NCBI GenBank assembly: GCA_025457905.1
Contig: JALOTM010000021.1
Coordinates: 1 to 9,101, forward strand
Length of the DNA: 9,101 nt
Reading direction: 5' to 3'
DNA from: Methanomassiliicoccales archaeon
Lineage (GTDB): Archaea; Thermoplasmatota; Thermoplasmata; Methanomassiliicoccales; UBA472
Shown: positions 1 through 7,657 of the stretch, piece by piece
Position numbering within the stretch: the stretch's first letter is position 1
Layout: each line of letters opens with the position of its first letter
Program-made: the position numbers and the translations under genes
Notes under the pieces: generated by a model
Databases searched by the model: none
What the model saw: the letters and a program-made list of their open reading frames with translations, nothing else
What the model was told of the DNA's origin: nothing

Positions 1-359
1 ACCGACCGCGATCGGGCCAAGACCACCTCTGAGTTCGCCACATTGGCAAGGTACGCCCTGAGCAACGGTTTCGAGGAGGCGAGGGAGGAGTTCGGACGCA
101 ACTTCCGCTCGCCCGGCCACGTCCATCTACTTAACGCAAGTAAGCAGCTCCTTACCGAGCGGAAGGGCCATACCGAGCTCTGCACCGCCCTCATCACCAT
201 GTCGGGACTGACCCCTACCGCCACCATTTGTGAGATGATGGGGGATGACGGGAACGCCCTCAGCAAGGACAACGCCAGAGAATACGCCGGGAAGCACGAC
301 CTCTGCTTCCTGGAGGGCGGCGAGATAATCGATGCCTGGGCCCGCGCGAGGAAGGCGCT

Positions 360-363
<4 letters not shown>
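1..363 (+). CDS. ribB: 3,4-dihydroxy-2-butanone 4-phosphate synthase, C-terminal part (5'-truncated by window)
   Basis: RibB converts ribulose 5-phosphate to 3,4-dihydroxy-2-butanone 4-phosphate plus formate, the four-carbon donor for lumazine synthesis in the cytosol. The frame is open from base 1 and gives 120 residues before TGA, roughly the C-terminal half of a ~220-residue archaeal RibB. It begins with TDRDRAKTT, the conserved loop of the family, followed by SPGHVHLL, then RKGHTE (His57 and Thr58 of the fragment) and ICEMM (Glu78). The His and Glu correspond to metal-binding and catalytic residues of characterised DHBP synthases. A TTG at position 43 could be mistaken for a start, but conserved family sequence continues upstream of it, so the true start lies outside the window. 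The stop overlaps the ribL start (ATGA). Family assignment is firm; the missing N-terminus cannot be assessed. Confidence 0.95.
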
Positions 364-1279
<916 letters not shown>

Positions 1280-1284
1280 TTGGA

Positions 1285-1695
1285 ATGAAGAGATACAACC
1301 TGGGATTCGTGGTTTCGGAATATAACTTCGACATAACCTCCATGATGCTCGAGCGGGCCAAGGCGCACGCCGAGTTCCTAGAGGCGAACGTGGCCAAGGT
1401 GGTAATGGTACCGGGCGTCTTCGACATGCCCTTGGCGGTGAAGAAGCTGATTACGAACAAGGACATCGACGGTGTGGTGACCCTCGGTTGCGTGATCGAG
1501 GGCGAGACGGACCATGACCAGATCGTCATCCAGAACGCCGCCAGGAAGATGGCCGACCTGTCCGTGGAATATGGCAAGCCGGTCTCCCTGGGGGTCACAG
1601 GTCCAGGAATGACAAGGCTGCAGGCCCAGGACAGGGTGGAGAATGCCAAGCAGGCCGTGGAGAGTTGCGTCAAGATGCTAAAGCGCCTGGAATGA
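1285..1695 (+). CDS. ribH: 6,7-dimethyl-8-ribityllumazine synthase
   Basis: RibH condenses 5-amino-6-ribitylamino-uracil with 3,4-dihydroxy-2-butanone 4-phosphate to form lumazine, the substrate of RibC; family members assemble into pentamers or capsids. Conserved signatures are NLGFVVSEYNFDIT (substrate-binding N-terminus), VPGVFDMPLAVKKL, TLGCVIEGETDHD (with the catalytic-type His) and LGVTGPGMTRLQAQDR at the phosphate-binding region. The start is uncertain: a GTG at 1276 overlaps the ribC stop, giving 139 residues, but ATG at 1285 gives MKRYNLGFVV, which aligns with the N-termini of archaeal homologues, and it has GAGTGAT just upstream. I prefer 1285 (136 residues). This is the last gene of the flavin operon; no clear terminator (stem plus T tract) follows before the convergent small gene. 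Confidence 0.94.
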   Translation: MKRYNLGFVVSEYNFDITSMMLERAKAHAEFLEANVAKVVMVPGVFDMPLAVKKLITNKDIDGVVTLGCVIEGETDHDQIVIQNAARKMADLSVEYGKPVSLGVTGPGMTRLQAQDRVENAKQAVESCVKMLKRLE

Positions 1696-1723
1696 GGCGC
1701 TCAAAGGAGTATTGTCATCCTCA

Positions 1724-1954
1724 CTAGCCGAGACCAGCAAAGAATAGCGAGATGCGGTAGACCACCGCCGCCATCATCGCTGAGGAGACCTCGAACCAGG
1801 CCTTATCCTTGTGCTCCAGGTATTTCAGAAAGGCAATGAGGGCACCATTCTGGGTTAGAATCCAGACATAGGTGGACATCAGGAGCGTTCGCTCCTTGCG
1901 CGAAAGCTCAGTAGCCTTGGCCTCCCTTACCCCCTGAGGATTCTGCAGGCGCAT
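1724..1954 (-). CDS. Small predicted two-helix membrane protein, unknown function, ending in tandem TAG-TGA
   Basis: I do not recognise this 76-residue protein. After a charged N-terminus (residues 1-23) it has two hydrophobic stretches, about residues 24-46 and 53-75, joined by a charged turn (EHKDKA), which suggests a hairpin membrane protein. It is probably real: most of its codons end in G or C like the neighbouring genes, it has an archaeal-type ribosome-binding site GGGGGCTGATC directly before ATG, and an AT-rich TATA-like element lies at a fitting distance upstream. It runs convergent to ribH (28-bp gap) and divergent from hdrA. The stop is TAG, followed immediately in frame by TGA (1721-1723). 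If TAG is read as pyrrolysine, the protein gains a single C-terminal residue. A spurious reading frame remains possible. Confidence 0.6.
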   Translation of the reverse strand: MRLQNPQGVREAKATELSRKERTLLMSTYVWILTQNGALIAFLKYLEHKDKAWFEVSSAMMAAVVYRISLFFAGLG

Positions 1955-1993
1955 GATCAGCCCCCAAATAACGCCTCTGAATCAGAATATTTA
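1955..1993 (-). promoter_or_regulatory. Likely promoter and ribosome-binding site of the small reverse gene
   Basis: On the reverse strand, GGGGGCTGATC (1955-1965) touches the ATG and resembles the archaeal anti-16S consensus GGAGGTGATC. About 20 bases further upstream lies TAAATATT (1986-1993), a TATA-box-like element. Transcription starting about 25 bases downstream of it would leave a very short leader consisting of little more than the ribosome-binding site. This is inferred from spacing and motifs only. Confidence 0.45.
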
Positions 1994-2024
1994 GAGTGTA
2001 TCCAATTATTAATTACTTTGTAGG

Positions 2025-2048
2025 CCCGGTCTGACGTGCAGACCCGGG
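2025..2048. other. Stable GC-rich hairpin
   Basis: GGTCTG (2028-2033) pairs with CAGACC (2039-2044) across a five-base loop ACGTG. After a one-base bulge (C2045), CCC (2025-2027) pairs with GGG (2046-2048). The result is a nine-pair GC-rich stem within otherwise AT-rich DNA. It is not followed by a T tract on the + strand, so a simple terminator is not obvious; a protein-binding site or RNA element is equally possible. Confidence 0.5.
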
Positions 2049-2138
2049 GGATAGAGCGAGGCCACCGTTCTCTTTCTACGTACGCAAATTGCGAAATTGA
2101 AGCGTGTGAGGAGTCCTAGAGACTCTTGGTCTAACGTG
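2028..2138 (+). repeat. Pair of 11-bp near-identical direct repeats, 100 bp apart
   Basis: GGTCTGACGTG (2028-2038) recurs as GGTCTAACGTG (2128-2138) with one mismatch, exactly 100 bp downstream. The first copy is also the left arm and loop of the hairpin at 2025-2048, and AGACC at 2040-2044 could pair alternatively with GGTCT of the second copy. This could be a paired operator, a duplicated RNA element or chance. Confidence 0.4.
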
Positions 2139-2254
2139 AGATTCCTTTGTCTTAGGAAATGTTGTTCTATTCTGAAAAACCATTGTTCGAAATTAGTAAC
2201 ACACATTTCCAATGAAATCTAATATAACAGTGTTAAATAAGTTCTGGATTAAGT

Positions 2255-2310
2255 AAAATATATACCTACGATAATCGCATATACTTCTTAAATTACTCGT
2301 GCTCAGGTGA
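2255..2310 (+). promoter_or_regulatory. Likely promoter and ribosome-binding site of the hdrA operon
   Basis: AAAATATATA (2255-2264) is a good archaeal TATA-box candidate, preceded by a purine-rich AAGT that could serve as a BRE. Initiation about 25 bases downstream would give a leader of roughly 30 bases. AGGTGA (2305-2310) lies six bases before the ATG at 2317 and is a clear ribosome-binding site. It favours that ATG over the TTG three bases earlier. TTAAATAA at 2233-2240 is a weaker alternative TATA element. Confidence 0.55.
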
Positions 2311-2316
2311 GTCTTG

Positions 2317-5300
2317 ATGGCATCAGAATCGATTGAAGGGGCAGCAGAAAAGGCTCTAGTGATAGGTGGCGGGATCGCAGGAATTACCTCTGCGCTGGAT
2401 TTGGCCAATCAAGGACATGAGGTATACCTCATCGAACGTCGGACGTCCATCGGAGGCAGGATGGCCCAGCTCGATAAGACATTCCCCACTCTGGATTGCT
2501 CCATCTGCATCCTTGCACCTAAGATGGTAGAGGTGGCCAGGCACCCCCGCATCCATCTATTGACCTTCTCTGAGGTCAAGAAGGTGGAGGCCAAGGAGGA
2601 GGGCAAGTACTACGAGGTCACCGTGGTCCAGAACCCCAGATACGTGGACGCTGAGAAATGCACAGGCTGCGGTATATGTGTCCAGAATTGCCCTTCCAAG
2701 ACCGTCCCTGACGAGTTCGACGAGGGGATGGGAGAGAGGAAGGCCATCAACATTCCATTCCCCCAAGCGGTCCCCCGGGTGGCTAATATCGATGCCAAGC
2801 TATGCCTGAAGCTGAAGGACGGTAAGTGCGGCGTCTGCGCCAAGAAATGCCCTGTGCAATGCATCAAGTACGACGACAAGCCCAAGGAGACGGTCATCGC
2901 GGTTCGCTCCATCATCGTGGCCACTGGCTATGACACAATGGAGCCGAAGCTATTGGACAGGTTCGGCCGGGGGGACTTCAAGAACGTCATCTCCTCGATG
3001 CAATACGAGCGCCTCCTGACCGCCTCTGGACCGACAGGTGGGGTGGTGCGCCGCCCTTCGGACGGGAAAGAGCCTAAGCGCATCGGTATGGTGCTATGCG
3101 CCGGCTCCCGCAACACTAAGGTCAAGGAATATTGCTCGAAGATATGCTGCGTCTATTCCACCAAGAACGCCCTGTTGACCATTGAGCATGCTCCTGGCTC
3201 CCAGGTGACCATCTTTTACAACGACCTGAGGGTGGCAGGAAAGGGGCATGAGGAATTCCTAAACAGGGCGGCCCAGCAACCTCTTATCAGCTATGTCCCC
3301 TCGCTCCCCGGAAATGTGGAAGAGGAGCCGGACGGGAGCCTGACCGTGAGCTATGTGGATGCGAGGACGGACAAGGTGATCTATACCACATTCGATTTGC
3401 TGGTCCTGTACACGCCCATAATTCCCAGCAAGAACTCTGGCTAGCTGGCCAGCATACTGGGCGTGGACGTGGATAACAACGGCTTTTTCCATTGTTCCGA
3501 CGAGACCCCCCTGACGACGAATCGCGAGGGCATCTTCGTGTGCGGTTGCGCCCATGGCCCCGAGGACATCTCCACGTCGGTGGCAGAGGGTACGGCCGCC
3601 GCGGCTCTGGCCGCGGAGAGGTCCGGTGTGAGGTTGGCCTCAGAGGTGGTCCTGGACGGGGAGCCGGTCCCGGTCGACCCGGATAACCCGCGCATCGGCG
3701 TCTACGTCTGCAGCTGCGGCTCCAACATAGCTGGTGTGGTGGACGTCAAATCAGTGGTCGAGAAGGCCGGGGAGCTGCCCAATGTCGTCCTGGCCAAGAA
3801 TTGCGTCTACGCCTGCTCCCAGGACAATCAGAAGATAATCCAGGAGGACATCGCCTCCAAGGGCCTGGACCGGGTGGTCATCGCGGCATGCACGCCGCGC
3901 AGCCACCTCAAGCTGTTCCAGGAGACCTGCGCCAGGGCCGGGATCAACAGGAACCTGGTCGGTTTCGTGAGCCTACGGGAGATGGACAGCTGGGTCCATC
4001 AGCATGATACTGAGAAGGCTAACGAGAAGGCCCGGACCATGGTGCGAATGGGCGTCTCGAAGGCCCGCCTTGCCATACCTGGGACGGCGGTTGAGGGCAA
4101 GGTGGCCCCGACCGCCTTGGTGATCGGAGGCGGGGTCACGGGCATGACCGCCGCCTTGTCGGTGGCCAACAAGGGATTCAAGGTGGTCCTCGTGGAGAGG
4201 TCCGACCGGCTGGGGGGCGCGGCCAAGCAGCGCAAGCTCAAGGACATCACTGGATACGACCCCGCCTGGATAGCTGAGAAGATGGAGGGAAGGGTAAGCA
4301 AGAACCGGTCCATCCAGGTTCTGACGTCCCATCAGGTCGTGGACGTTGGCGGCTCCGTGGGGCGCTTCCAGGTCACTCTGGAGCGCAACGAAGGTGAGGG
4401 CTCAAAGCTCGACGCCCGCACCACCATGGAGGTAGGGGTAATCATCGTGGCCACCGGCGCCCAGGACCATGTCCCCACGGGAATACTGGGCTATGGTAAG
4501 GACCCGCGGGTGATCTCGCAATCGGCCTTCGAGTCGAGCCTGCAGGCAGGATCCTTGGATGCGGGATGCGTGGTCCAGGTCCTCTGCGCCGATGCTCGCG
4601 ACCCCAAGGGAATCGAGTACTGCGGCCTGACCTGCTGCGAGGTGGGGATCCGCGACATGATCGAGCTCAAGACCCAGCATCCCGAGGTGCAAGCCTACGT
4701 ATTGTACAGGGACATGCGCACGGGGGGGCAGTTGGAACGCTACTACCGCAAGGCCGCGGAACTTGGGGTGAACTTCGTGCGCTACTCCCCATCGGAACCT
4801 CCATCGGTCATAATCGGGAAGAGGATCGAGGTCAGGGTCCACGACCTCACCGCCGACCATGAGCTGCACATCCCCGCGGACTTGGTCGTGCTCTCCCAGA
4901 CCCTGGCCCCCAACCCGGACAACCACCGCTTGTCCGAGGCCCTCAAGCTCTCCTTGGGGCAGGACGGCTTCTTCCTCGAGGCCCATCCCAAGATGCGCCC
5001 GGTGGAGTTCGCCACGGACGGGATCTTCCTGGCCGGGACCGCCCAGGGCCCCAAGGGCTTCATGGAGTCCATGACCCAGGGGCTGGCCGCCGCCTCACGG
5101 GCCCTCATCCCGCTCATGAAGGGCAAGGTGGTGCAGGAGCCTACGACCGCCAACGTGGACCAGGACCTGTGCACGGGCTGCGCCCGCTGCGTCATGGTCT
5201 GTCCCTACAACGCCATCGAGATGACAGGCTCGGAGGGAGGTATCCTGGCGGAGGTCAACCAGCTCATGTGCAAGGGCTGTGGTAAGTGCGCCGTGGCCTG

Positions 5301-5832
5301 CCCGGTGCGCGCCATATCCATATTCAACTTCACGACCGACCAGATGCTGGTCCAGATAGATGAGGCCCTGGCGGAGGTGAAGGAAGGGGAGGTTCGCGGC
5401 ATCGCCATGCTCTGCAACTGGTGCGCCTATGCCGGCGCAGACAACGCGGGCGTGAGTCGTTACCAATACCCTCCCAACCTGATCCCCATCCGCATCATGT
5501 GCACAGGTCGGGTGGACCCCTTCTACATCCTCTACGCCTTGCTGAAGGGAGCGGACGGCGTGCTCATCGGCGGCTGCCATCCTGGTGACTGCCACTACAT
5601 GTCCGGCAACACCATGATGGAGGGGTCCGTCCGCAACCTGAGGGAGATGATCGCGGAGTATGGCTTCGACCCCTCCAGGGTAAGGGTGGAGTGGTGCTCC
5701 GCCTCTGAGGGCAAGCGCTTCGCCCAGATAATAAAGGACTTCACGGAGCAGATGGTTCGCCTCGGCCCCAATCCCAACCGCATCAAGGGCGACGAGGCCA
5801 TCCCCGTCTTCGTGGGCAAGGGGGTGGCTTGA
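2317..5832 (+). CDS. hdrA: Double HdrA-MvhD fusion protein with in-frame amber codon (probable pyrrolysine at residue 376)
   Basis: HdrA is the flavin-based electron-bifurcating subunit of heterodisulfide reductase complexes; MvhD is the [2Fe-2S] adaptor that passes electrons in from a hydrogenase, formate dehydrogenase or F420 dehydrogenase. Reading TAG (3442-3444) as an amino acid gives 1171 residues. Module 1 (about 1-445): FAD site GGGIAG (17-22), the family motif TLDCSICILAPKM (58-70), an inserted ferredoxin with Cys115/118/121/125 and Cys171/174/178, and an EYCSKICC motif. Then an HdrA N-terminal domain (about 459-590) with VCSCG and AACTPRSH; module 2 with FAD site GGGVTG (604-609) but no ferredoxin insert; a 2x[4Fe-4S] ferredoxin with Cys952/955/958/962 and 985/988/991/995; and MvhD (about 1025-1160) with Cys1033/1036/1062/1087/1092. 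The amber codon falls inside flavin module 1, and conserved sequence continues in the same frame, so two independent proteins are unlikely. The end overlaps frhB (TGATG). Alternatives are a pseudogene or a sequencing error at one base. Confidence 0.85.
3437..3453 (+). other. In-frame TAG codon of hdrA and surrounding hairpin
   Basis: TAG at 3442-3444 lies between PSKNSG and LASILGV in the HdrA frame. There is no frame change on either side and no ribosome-binding site before the next possible start (GTG 3463). CTGGC (3437-3441) can pair with GCCAG (3448-3452), placing TAG as the first three bases of a six-base loop; GCTGGCCAGC (3444-3453) is also a perfect palindrome. Pyrrolysine decoding in archaea does not strictly need a downstream element, so the hairpin may be incidental. 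Confidence 0.7.
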
Positions 5833-6977
5833 TGTCCAAGGAGCTGGAGAGGCACGTCTGGAACCTTGGGAAGTGCCTTGGCTGCGGGGCCTGCGTCTCC
5901 GCGTGCTCCCGGGGCGTGCTGCGGTTCGCGCAGGACGCTCATCCCAGCCACCGCGTTACGGAGCGGAAGGTGGGCCTGTCAGCGCACAGGCCGGACCCCT
6001 GCTGGGGCTGCGAGCAGCTGTGCGTGAAGGTATGCCCTAAGATGAACTCCCTCCCCGAAGGGAGGATGGTCTCCATCAGCTCGGTCAGGCCCAGCCTGAC
6101 CTCGAAAAGCTCAGGGCACAGCATGTACGGGGACCAGGTGGTGGACGTCATCAACCATATCCTGGTCGCGGCCTTGGAGAGCGAATTCATCGACGGGGCC
6201 ATCGTCACCGACGTGGACGCTTGGATATGGGACCCCCAGCCCAGGGTGGTCACCTCGGTCAAGGAGATCTATGAGACCGCGGACCGCAAGGTCATATGGG
6301 CCCCCACCCTGACGGCACTGAGCGAGGCCGTCTACGAGAAGGGTCTGAAGCGCATCGCCATCGTGGGCACGCCCTGCACCATGCAGGCGGCCAGACTGCT
6401 GATGGAATCTGAGGCCCAGGGCCTGGAGGCGCTCCGCAGGTCCATTCGGGTGCTCATTGGGAGGTTCTGCGGAGGCATAGCCCGCAAGGAGCTGGTCAGG
6501 GAGCTGGTGGAGAGGGACATGGCCATCTCGCCCACCAACATCGCTACCATGGACCGGTCCACCAAGGACAAGTCCCTGGTGATCACTCTGCGCGACGGAA
6601 ACGTGCGCGAGATACCATTGGCCAGCACTCAGAAGTACCTGCGTGACGGGTGCGCCCGCTGCACCGACTACCTGGCGGAGGCCGCTGACCTGTCCATAGG
6701 GGACCTCGGCTCGCGCCATGGGTATGCCACGGTGGTGACCTGGAACGACGCGGGCGAGAACCTCCTCACCCGTAGCGCCCAGACAGGCCAGCTGGAGATC
6801 ACCAAGAGGGTGGACATCGAGGCCCTGCAGAACGCCAAGCGGAACAAGAGCCGGCGGGCCAGGGCGGAACAGTTGGACGAGGAGCTGCTCCTGATGCTGG
6901 AGGGCCTGACAGAGAGCGGCAGCAAGGCAGAGGCCATCAAGCGATTGGCCCTGACCAAGCAGGGAGGGAGGGCATGA
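5832..6977 (+). CDS. FrhB-like coenzyme F420 oxidoreductase subunit with two N-terminal [4Fe-4S] motifs
   Basis: FrhB-family proteins bind FAD and exchange electrons between reduced F420 and iron-sulfur partners in the cytosol. This 381-residue member begins with CLGCGACVSAC (Cys15/18/21/25) and CWGCEQLCVKVC (Cys57/60/64/68), two probable [4Fe-4S] sites. It continues with the FrhB N-terminal domain, VGTPCTMQAARLL, IGRFCGG, and the diagnostic CARCTDYLAEAADLSIGDLGS region (Cys274, Cys277), where the conserved C-x2-C and GD-G positions are intact. ATG 5832 overlaps the hdrA stop (TGATG), preceded by GGGGGTGG; a TTG one codon earlier is less likely. The end overlaps the next gene by ATGA. The position between an HdrA-MvhD protein and glutamate synthase genes suggests that it delivers or accepts F420 electrons for one or both. 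Which FrhB subclass it belongs to cannot be settled by eye. Confidence 0.88.
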   Translation: MSKELERHVWNLGKCLGCGACVSACSRGVLRFAQDAHPSHRVTERKVGLSAHRPDPCWGCEQLCVKVCPKMNSLPEGRMVSISSVRPSLTSKSSGHSMYGDQVVDVINHILVAALESEFIDGAIVTDVDAWIWDPQPRVVTSVKEIYETADRKVIWAPTLTALSEAVYEKGLKRIAIVGTPCTMQAARLLMESEAQGLEALRRSIRVLIGRFCGGIARKELVRELVERDMAISPTNIATMDRSTKDKSLVITLRDGNVREIPLASTQKYLRDGCARCTDYLAEAADLSIGDLGSRHGYATVVTWNDAGENLLTRSAQTGQLEITKRVDIEALQNAKRNKSRRARAEQLDEELLLMLEGLTESGSKAEAIKRLALTKQGGRA

Positions 6978-7657
6978 CCGTGTTGAGCACGCTGGGCAAA
7001 GACAGGAGATACCAGAGGAAGAAGATGCTGGATGCCCTGGCTTCCAGGGGAGAGTGCACCCTGACCGATGCTCAGACCGTGAACAGCCTGGCGGGCGGGC
7101 TACGCAAGGGGAAGGTCATCGTGGACGGGGACGTCGCAGACTACTTCGGCATCCTGAACGCGGGCGCCGAGCTCATCGTGAACGGGTCTGCGGGAAGGTT
7201 CGCGGGCGACTGCATGACCTCTGGTGTCATCACCATCTCCGGGGACGCGGGCGAGGGGCTGGGCGATTACTGCTATGGCGGGACCTGCCATGTGAAGGGC
7301 TCCGTCGGCAATTTCATCGGGACCATGAACAAGGGGGGTACCATCGTGGTCGAGGGGGACGCAGGCCATGATGCTGGCACGTACATGACCAGCGGTGAGA
7401 TCGTCATTCTAGGGTCTGCCGGCCCGAACCTGGGCAACTACATCATCTCCGGGTCCATCTACGTTCTCGGAGGCTTTGAGGACCTGGGCGAGAACGCCAC
7501 CGAGGAACGTATGGTTACGTCCGACTTCGACCGGCTCTCCGCCGTCCTCAATGGCCTGGGGGTGGAGGCAGAGATCAAGTCCTTCCGTAAGATCGTGCCT
7601 CTTTCCGCCAAGCCATTCTATAAGGAAAAGCCCAAGAGGGCGGAGGTGAGACCATGA
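6974..7657 (+). CDS. Glutamate synthase GXGXG-domain subunit (GltB3 / FwdC-like right-handed beta-helix)
   Basis: This 227-residue protein is the stand-alone form of the C-terminal GXGXG domain of glutamate synthase large subunit, a fold shared with FwdC of formylmethanofuran dehydrogenase. From about residue 44 to 170 it consists of Gly-rich repeats of roughly 18-20 residues, visible as DCMTSGVITISGDAG, DYCYGGTCHVKGSVG, TMNKGGTIVVEGDAG, TYMTSGEIVILGSAG and NYIISGSIYVLGG, building a right-handed beta-helix. In glutamate synthase this domain is structural, bracing the FMN domain against the amidotransferase. ATG 6974 overlaps the frhB stop (ATGA) and follows a GGGAGGGAGGG purine run. The gene order FrhB homologue, GXGXG, FMN domain is the same as I recall for Methanocaldococcus jannaschii MJ1349-MJ1351, which favours the glutamate synthase role over FwdC. 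No fwd/fmd genes are present. Confidence 0.9.
   Translation: MTVLSTLGKDRRYQRKKMLDALASRGECTLTDAQTVNSLAGGLRKGKVIVDGDVADYFGILNAGAELIVNGSAGRFAGDCMTSGVITISGDAGEGLGDYCYGGTCHVKGSVGNFIGTMNKGGTIVVEGDAGHDAGTYMTSGEIVILGSAGPNLGNYIISGSIYVLGGFEDLGENATEERMVTSDFDRLSAVLNGLGVEAEIKSFRKIVPLSAKPFYKEKPKRAEVRP
7642..7649 (+). promoter_or_regulatory. Strong ribosome-binding site deciding the gltB2 start
   Basis: GGAGGTGA matches the archaeal 16S anti-Shine-Dalgarno exactly and ends four bases before ATG 7654. It lies within the last codons of the upstream gene. A second in-frame ATG at 7660 is ten bases away. The ATGA overlap with the upstream stop supports 7654. Confidence 0.75.

Larger units (their letters stand above)
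1955..2316. other. AT-rich divergent intergenic region with hairpins and short repeats
   Basis: This 362-bp stretch has no convincing gene. Besides promoters at both ends it holds a strong hairpin (2025-2048), an odd-centred inverted repeat CGCAAATTGCG (2083-2093), a hairpin GAGTC/GACTC (2111-2125), a hairpin TTCCT/AGGAA (2142-2158) and a direct repeat (2028 and 2128). A 67-codon reverse reading frame here (2009-2212) has no recognisable motif and no plausible context. The density of self-complementary elements could mean operators or a small structured RNA; nothing here matches a known RNA family that I can recognise. Confidence 0.6.

Noticed and set aside
2185..2193. GTTCGAAAT resembling a tRNA T-loop
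   Set aside because: The flanking bases do not form a five-pair T stem and no acceptor or anticodon arm fits; not a tRNA, and not tRNA-Pyl.
2009..2212. Reverse-strand frame of 67 codons in the intergenic region
   Set aside because: No clear motif, mixed codon pattern, and it covers the hairpin cluster; not supported as a gene.
2314..2316. TTG as the hdrA start
   Set aside because: ATG at 2317 is the next codon and sits at a standard six-base distance from AGGTGA.
4402..4986. Reverse-strand frame of 194 codons
   Set aside because: Antisense shadow of the second HdrA flavin module.
3463..5832. A separate 789-residue gene starting at GTG 3463
   Set aside because: There is no ribosome-binding site, the start falls inside the first flavin module, and the conserved sequence is continuous in frame across the TAG; better explained as one gene.
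6111..6719. Reverse-strand frame of 202 codons
   Set aside because: Antisense shadow of the frhB-like gene with no domain signature.
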